From Rana temporaria (taxonomy: Eukaryota > Chordata > Amphibia > Anura > Ranidae): 64,000 nucleotides of DNA. Positions 57,915 to 64,000 of the stretch are shown one piece after another. The stretch covers positions 456,832,562-456,896,561 of the forward strand of contig NC_053490.1 in the NCBI RefSeq assembly GCF_905171775.1, written 5' to 3'. Made by a program: the position numbers and the translations under genes. The notes under the pieces are model-generated. The model ran no database searches, had not been told where the DNA came from, and saw only the letters and a list, made by a program, of their open reading frames with translations. Each line of letters begins with the position of its first letter. Position 1 is the stretch's first letter.

Positions 57915-58630
57915 AGGAGTTACCCACCACCAGTTGCCCCACCCCACTTCCAACCCTTCCCCCAATTCCACCCTCATAAATGATCTCATGGAATTATACC
58001 ATTAAATGTTTTATGCAGAATTAAGTTACAAAAATAAACATTAACAACTTTATCAGTGCATCCTCATTGGTGCCCATCAGTTCAGCTTCATTGGTGCCCA
58101 TCAGTGCAGCCTCATTGGTGCCCATCCTATGAGAAGATGTCACACTACTTTAATTTCCCGGGATTGATCCAGTGTGCTGTCTATCATGGGAGCAGATGCA
58201 GGAGGCAGGACTTTGACAGCGGCTGGCATTTCAGATCCAAGCTGTGTCGTGGAAGGAGTCCCCCCCCCCCCCCCCTCTGTGTAATCAAGGTCGGCTCTCC
58301 TCTTACTCTGCGTTCCCCAGTTTCCTGGTCGATTGCTGGGAGGAGAATGGGCTGTGATGCATACTAGCACATTATGACTTTACCTTGCAGGAAAAAAAAA
58401 AACGTCCAGCGGTATACATTGAAAAGTACCTCTACAGAGAAGGTGATGTCTGAAGAGTAACCAGGGAAAATATGTATGCATCATTATCCTGCTAGAGGGG
58501 TATATTTGAAAAAAAAAAAAAAAATTTGCAGAGCTTAGTATCCAGGGAAACTGCATGTACATTTGTTCTGTGTGAATAGTGGCAAAAAATGTATGCCATT
58601 TTCTTTCCAGGTCAATTTGCATAATGAATA
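57915..58630. other. git1 intron 1, short minisatellite and debris
   Basis: Two to three copies of ttggtgcccatcagtncagc are at 58063-58125. A C tract is at 58259-58275. No exon. Confidence 0.5.
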
Positions 58631-58829
58631 ACAGAGTAAATCTGAAAATACCACATTGTGGCCACTAGATGGAGCTCATGATTATAGGAAATAAATATGA
58701 TCGCCTGCTCCCTCTAGTGGCTAGAATGTTGATTTTTCGTGACCATAGGAAATAAATATTTACCAGGATCATCAGCTCCATCTACTGGCCATAATGTGGT
58801 ATTTTCCCCCGGATTTACTCTATTCTGTA
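58631..58829. mobile_element. short MITE, ACAGAGTAAATC termini
   Basis: Inverted arms: aaaataccacattgtggcca against tggccataatgtggtatttt. The middle repeats ataggaaataaatat twice. Confidence 0.75.
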
Positions 58830-59071
58830 CGAAGAACAACATTCAACCTGAATCGAATACAGCCTAATAACATTTGTGTTTGCCCTTATTGAAACAGAAC
58901 AATGTACATACAGCTTCACAGGACTAAAAAGGCACTGCATTTTTATTTATTTATTTTATTTACACCACATACGCAAAGCAAAAAAAAATACAATCCTGCA
59001 AGACAATGGCATAATGTGCTAATACGCATGGCATACTAGCACATTCTGAAACACAGGGCGTGGTGTAGATC

Positions 59072-59185
59072 ATGATGTGCCAGTGTGGGGCCTTCTACAT
59101 TGGAAAGACTAGACAGGAACTGAGAAAACGAGTAGAAAAGCATGTGCACAGTATGAAAATAGGAAATCTTTATCTCCCACTAGGG
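59072..59185 (+). pseudogene. Penelope-like element, GIY-YIG endonuclease fragment
   Basis: The frame from 59072 encodes CGAFYIGKTRQELRKRVEKH, the start of the GIY-YIG endonuclease domain of Penelope-like retroelements, which nicks target DNA. It shows the FYIG motif and the following basic helix. The frame is cut by a 185-bp hAT MITE at 59186 and resumes for a few codons after 59379. No reverse transcriptase is upstream, so this is a 5'-truncated copy. Confidence 0.82.
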
Positions 59186-59370
59186 CAGTGTTTCTCAATT
59201 CCAGTCCTCAGGCCCCCCCAACAGGTCAGGTTTTCAGTATTTCCCTCAGATGAAAAGGCTGTGGTGATTACTAAGGCAGTGAAACTGATCAAATCACCTG
59301 TGCAAAATAATGGAAATCCTGAAAACCTGACCTGTTGGGGGGGCCTGAGGACTGGAATTGAGAAACACTG
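59186..59370. mobile_element. hAT MITE, TSD CACTAGGG
   Basis: Ends cagtgtttctcaattccagt and its inverse (tggaattgagaaacactg) are nearly perfect over about 45 bp. CACTAGGG duplicated at 59178-59185 and 59371-59378. 185 bp. Confidence 0.93.
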
Positions 59371-59378
59371 CACTAGGG

Positions 59379-60289
59379 AGACATGTCAGTGGCTGCATGC
59401 AGGATGAATATCTCCTAAACCATGTAGGTTTAGGATATTCATTTTACCTACAGGTAAGCCTTATTATAGGCTTACCTTACCTTGTCAGGACAGGTCTTAA
59501 ATTGGGGTGTGGCCTTGACAGGAAAGGGTGGGAAGCTGTGGGTCATATTTAAATTAGGGGGGGGTGCACGAGTTTCGTCAGGCCTAGGACAGCACAAAAC
59601 CTAAATACACCACTGCCTGTAGGTAAAAATGTCCAAGCGGAGAATACAACCACTTTAATATAAGCATCTAAACACCAAAGCAACCCATTAAGTTTCTGCT
59701 TTTATTTCTCCAACCAGTACTTAAAAAGGAAAAAAATAAAATAAAAATATGATAAGAACTGGTTGCTATAGGCAATAAGCTTTCCTTTTAGACACTTCTA
59801 TGCATGAGGCCCTTTGTTAGCAGGCAATGAAACACTACTCAATTATTTTGTTTCTCATGCAATTTACAATAAAAGCCCCACTTGTACAGTACTGATGACG
59901 GATGACTGTAGGCAAACACAATAGATGTTCCCAGCTGACGGGTTCACTCTCTAAACATTACATTGGAAGTGAAGCATTCCGAGGGCAATGCTGCATATTC
60001 GGAGGTTTTCTATTCTTAGCACACAGCACGACTTTTGTTCTCTCTTCGCACTTTTAATTAGGACGCATTTTCTTCTCCCCTAAATTCACGTAAGATGGGA
60101 GCACAAGGCAGCATTGTGTGCGCTTCCTTACATTTTCCCCAATAATCCCAGTTTGCTATAGTGCATTTTTTTCCACAAATATTTTATATTTAATGGCAAC
60201 AGCATTAAAAACACTTTAAAAAAGTGATATAGGGTGGTCATAAGATCGTGGAACTCACACACACACACACACACACACACAAATACGTT
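59379..60289. other. git1 intron 1, Penelope tail then repeat-poor
   Basis: The first few dozen bases continue the Penelope fragment. 59880-60190 is mixed-complexity with no repeat recognised. (CA)n at 60256-60281. Confidence 0.45.
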
Positions 60290-60567
60290 TAAGCTCAGGT
60301 TCACACTGGGCTGCGGGAGTGAAGCCGTGCGAGTTCAGCTGAACTCACACGATTTCACTCCCGCGATTTCAGAGACATCTGGGTCAATGTAAATCGCGGC
60401 CCGAAATCGCAAAATGTAGTACAGGAACTACTTTTTGAAATCGCTGCGCCGCAGATGCGGCGTCGCACTGATTAGGACGGTGCCATTGCCGACAAATGCA
60501 GCCGATTGAAATGCGATGTGACATCTCAAATCGCATCTCAAATCATACCAGTGTGAACCAGGCCTTA
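60290..60567. mobile_element. Harbinger-like MITE, AAGCTCAGGTTCACACTGGG termini
   Basis: taagctcaggttcacactgg at left and ccagtgtgaaccaggcctta at right, inverted, TAA/TTA edges. Confidence 0.8.
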
Positions 60568-60570
60568 GAT

Positions 60571-61953
60571 CAGGGGTGGCCAACCAGTGGCCCCAGGGCC
60601 ACATGTGGCCCGCGACCTCCTGCTCTGGAATGGTGGGTTGGCAAGCCCAGATCGCAGGTTGCGACCCGCCATACCACAGAATCAGTGTTGTGAATGAAGC
60701 TGGTGGTAGAGGAAGAAAGTGGTTGCGGAGCAGAGTCCCATAAATCGATGCTTCCTCTACAGCGTCGGCTTCTCCACAGGTTGAGTCTATGGCAAGGATA
60801 GACAGACACAGGTGCACTACGGTGCACCCGCAGTGTGGGTAAAGCGCAGCACATCAGTGTGAAAGCAGACGATGTGCTTTTGACCACGAAACGCATCGGG
60901 AGGACTCCACTGTCGCCCCATTTACATGCAAGAGCTCTTTTACTTCCAGCCAAATGTAAGTTTGTTAGCTGTGAATAAACACGTATTTTTTCTTTTATAC
61001 GGAGTTACGCTATGTGGCCACTTCTCTTTATTTTTCTCTATGCGCCACTAACACACTGAGCCAATTGGTTTTGGGATACCAACATCAGTATAGCTTCCGG
61101 CTTACTCCTGGGGACCTATTCCATATAAGGACCTACCCACCAGTTGGACCTACGCTTCCTGCCAAGGATTGCTGTTTGACAATTGTCATATAAAGCCTTG
61201 ACTGACCTCTTTTGGCATATGCCACCAGTGGTCAACAAGTTCCGGTAAGCCTGCACTTTTTCCGGTGATGGGATTGTCACGTTAAAGGAGTCACGTTTTT
61301 TATATTTATTCACCTTTTCACTTGAATGACTTCTGGATGTTGATGAACTTTGCTACATACCTCGGATCATCACACTTAGGAGTTTTTGTTGGACTTTGTT
61401 TTTATGTTTGATACCACCTTAGGTGCATCAGTTCACGTGCCAGTTGGCACTGTTGTCACCCCTCGCTACAGAGGAATCTCACATGTTTCACAATTTGTGT
61501 CTAACATTTATTAATGTTATATGTGTTTTATTTTTTACTATACACATTTTTTGGTATTTTGATATTCATTTATTAATTTTAGCGCTACACATACGTATTT
61601 TTTTGGTTGTTTTGCTTTTTTGAATAAGCCGTGTCAGCAGCTACCATTTACGCACACCTGGCAGCGCAGGGTATCCACTCTCTTTCTGAAAGCAGCCTTA
61701 GGCCCTTTTCACATGATCAGGCCAACCAAATGGGACCCTCAATTCACCTCTATAGAGCAACAGATGTCTGTTTACGCCGGCCTACACCCAATCTGAAAAA
61801 CAGAAGGGAATTCGTCCGCTTCCATCTGGGCGTATCGGAGGGCCTATAGGAGTAGCCGTGACCTGTCACCCGCTCGCTCCGCTCATTGTGGCCCTAGACT
61901 GGTTACCAAGTTGCTTAAGTGGCCCTCACTCTTCAAAAGGTTGGGCACCCTTG
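60571..61953. mobile_element. hAT element, TSD CCTTAGAT
   Basis: caggggtggccaaccagtgg at left and ggttgggcacccttg at right. CCTTAGAT duplicated at 60563-60570 and 61954-61961. The interior is a patchwork that includes acgaaacgcatcggg at 60887 and a MITE fragment at about 61690-61850. No transposase frame. Confidence 0.88.
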
Positions 61954-61961
61954 CCTTAGAT

Positions 61962-62287
61962 TAAAAAAAAAAATCAGGGCTTAATTTTCATCATGAATTT
62001 TCAGGCACTGTAGATTTGCATAAGCAGTGCATAGATGACTCAATTTTTCTTCCTTCCACCGGGGGTGGGGTGTTGTTGGAGCTTCAAGGGTTTCAGAGCC
62101 GTCCCAGCCAGCAGAACATACCGATTACCGATAGTGACTATAGCCGCCAGCAGTAATCGGATGTGAAAAATCCAACAGGCTGGTTGTACCCAAGTCGATT
62201 TATAGATTAGTTCAGACACAATCAGCCTGCCTATAAATATCTCAAAACCTTGGCCGGTCTCTGAACTGGCGGAATTCCGATCCATGT
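61962..62287. other. git1 intron 1, nothing recognised
   Basis: No exon. Partial MITE near 62100-62290 (gccgattaccgatag-like phrases). Confidence 0.45.
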
Positions 62288-62295
62288 ATGGCCGG

Positions 62296-62811
62296 TAGAG
62301 CTGCATAATTCTGGCCAAAATGAGAATCACAATTTTTTTGCTTAGAAGATCACGATTCTCGCGGCGTAAAATCTTTCACATTATTCTAAAAAAAAATGGG
62401 CTAACTTTACTGGTTATTTTTATTTTCTTTATTCATTAAAGTAATTTTTTCCCCAAAAATTGCATTTGAAATACCGCTGCGCAAATACAATGTGAATTAA
62501 AATATATTTTTACTTTAAAACAACTACTAGAAAAAGGTCTGGTGTTTAAGTGGTTAAACGTTCCTAATTTACATACAGAAGTCTATTTCTTTTATGTAAA
62601 AGACAAATTGATACAATGTTTAGACTTAACATTCCACTGATAGAATGTTTTAAAACTTGGCAGACTGCCCAGACTGACTTTTGATGGCTGAGAGCAGAGA
62701 GAAAATTCTCGGCATAGCAAAGATGGGAAGATCGGGAAACCCTTTGTCAAGATCGCAACAGGGAAAAAAAAATTGCGATAACGATTCTTGACAATTAATC
62801 GTGAAGCTCTA
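62296..62811. mobile_element. hAT element, TSD ATGGCCGG
   Basis: tagagctgcataattctggc at left and aattaatcgtgaagctcta at right. ATGGCCGG duplicated at 62288-62295 and 62812-62819. 516 bp, no transposase. Confidence 0.88.
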
Positions 62812-62828
62812 ATGGCCGGTTTATCCAT

Positions 62829-63275
62829 GTGCAGTGGAACCTTGGATTACGAGCATAATCCGTTCCAGGAGAATACTTGTAATCCAAAGCACTTGTAAAT
62901 CAAAGCGAGTTTCCCCATAGAAGTCAATGGAAACAAAGATAATATGTTCCACATTGACTTCTATTGTATGCAATACAGCATGTGGCCAGTGGTGGGGGGG
63001 GGGGGGCGCCGGAGAGATTTGGAAATACTCTGAGACCACTCGGATGCACTCAGAAACAGGAGTGTGAGTATTTGAATCTTTCTGAGTGGCTCCGAGTGTC
63101 ACCGGCACCCCCCTCTCTGGCCAAATGCGGTACTGCACACTGTAGAGGCTTGATTCCTGCTCGTTTTGCAAGACAACACTTGCAAACCGAGTCAGGATTT
63201 AAAAAATAAAATAATAGCTTGTATTGCGAAACGCTCATTGACCGCATTACTCACAATCCAAGGTGTTACTGTACA
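62829..63275. mobile_element. MITE, CAGTGGAACCTTGGATTACGAG start
   Basis: tgcagtggaaccttggatta at left and tcacaatccaaggtgttact at right, inverted. A G tract is at 62994-63006. Confidence 0.75.
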
Positions 63276-63677
63276 GTATTTACCAAGAGGTAGCAAGAGA
63301 ATGGTGAAGCGAGCAACGTGAGCAGAGGGATGACTTCATGAGTGCGGCTGTTCTCCGACAGTGCAATCAGCAAGATGCGGATCCTTTGCTCACCAACCAA
63401 TACAGCTGCTGTAATAGAGGTAGAGGACCTGGCTCTAGTGTCATGCAGGAATGCCTGGATCACAAAAGCAGTTGGCATGCATTCAAATTTTTCTGGTAGG
63501 TAAACCACCCCCAATGAATTTCAAGTGTGCATTTAGCTGATTGCCTGGAGTTAATTTTAGGAGTATGTTTTGGTTAAGATGTAGGTATAAAGTTGAACTC
63601 TAGACAGCTAAATTGACATTTATGTAGTTCTGTATTCAATACAGCAATACATATATTCGTTTTAAATACAAGAAATG
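63276..63677. other. git1 intron 1, nothing recognised
   Basis: No exon or TE ends. Confidence 0.45.
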
Positions 63678-64000
63678 TACCGTATATACTCGGGTATAAG
63701 CCGAGGCACCTAATTTTACCACAAAAAAAATGGGAAACCGTATTGACTCGAATATAAGCCTAGGGTTTCCATGTGCATGCCTCACTGTGTCCATGTGCAT
63801 GCCTCACTGTGCCCATGCCTAGACTGACGTTTAACATGGAAGTCTATGGAAGGGGTGCCCGGGTTTGAAAAATCGTTGCTCCCCAGCCGTAGGTCCCTCA
63901 GACAACAAACTTTGAACACTTGTAGAGGAGAAATGGGGCTACATGTGTGCCAAGTTCTGGGTCCAGGGGACCTACAACCCGCTAGTTCCAGGTCCCCAAA
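63678..64000. mobile_element. MITE, ACCGTATATACTCGGGTATAAG start, runs off window
   Basis: taccgtatatactcgggtat start, with a second similar phrase (accgtattgactcgaatataa) at 63738. Continues past the window end. Confidence 0.65.

Noticed and set aside
22099..64000. git1 exon 1 on the minus strand
   Set aside because: Searched for codons of the first 17 residues with the CxxC pair and a donor; no match, so it probably lies beyond the window.

Overview
The window is vertebrate nuclear DNA, most likely from an anuran amphibian and probably a ranid frog. The gene evidence is three spliced exons of git1 on the minus strand. The repeat evidence is a nested mix of TTAA-ended MITEs, Harbinger-like MITEs, hAT, Tc1/mariner, Helitron, Penelope, L1-type and DIRS elements. 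The ranid assignment is inference from repeat style. No bacterial, phage or plasmid feature is present.

Host gene: exons 2, 3 and 4 of git1 (ARF GTPase-activating protein GIT1) lie at 21965-22098, 5711-5823 and 2492-2597. They join in phase and encode residues about 18 to 135, which is most of the ArfGAP domain (last two zinc cysteines and the arginine finger included) and the start of the linker to the ankyrin repeats. Exon 1 was not found above 22098 and exon 5 was not found below 2492. The whole window is therefore intronic or exonic git1 sequence: intron 1 is at least 41.9 kb, intron 2 is 16.1 kb and intron 3 is 3.1 kb.

Mobile DNA fills the introns. The main element is a 6-kb DIRS retrotransposon (31010-36997, minus strand). 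It has intact gag and RT/RNase H frames, a tyrosine recombinase interrupted by one frameshift, identical 138-bp inverted terminal repeats, and an internal complementary region that is the complement of both outer ends joined together. At least eight hAT copies have perfect 8-bp target duplications. Three of these share one TIR but carry unrelated cargo (a hairpin with 65 TA dinucleotides, a truncated BED-finger exon, and a 22-copy 30-bp repeat). A 75-bp segment is shared, identical and inverted, between two different hAT families. Other insertions are a Helitron inside a MITE, a hAT MITE inside a Penelope GIY-YIG endonuclease frame, and several Tc1 remnants.

Tandem repeats: a 53-bp repeat of about 25 copies (45967-47295), a 24-bp repeat of about 38 copies (48887-49797), the 30-bp repeat (53281-53940), a 46-bp repeat (55779-56043) and long TA tracts. 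The 24- and 30-bp repeats have unit lengths divisible by three and so produce long reading frames on both strands that are not genes.

Several intronic stretches free of recognisable repeats (near 25.1, 28.4, 37.1, 54.4 and 60.0 kb) could hold conserved regulatory sequence, but this cannot be judged from one sequence.
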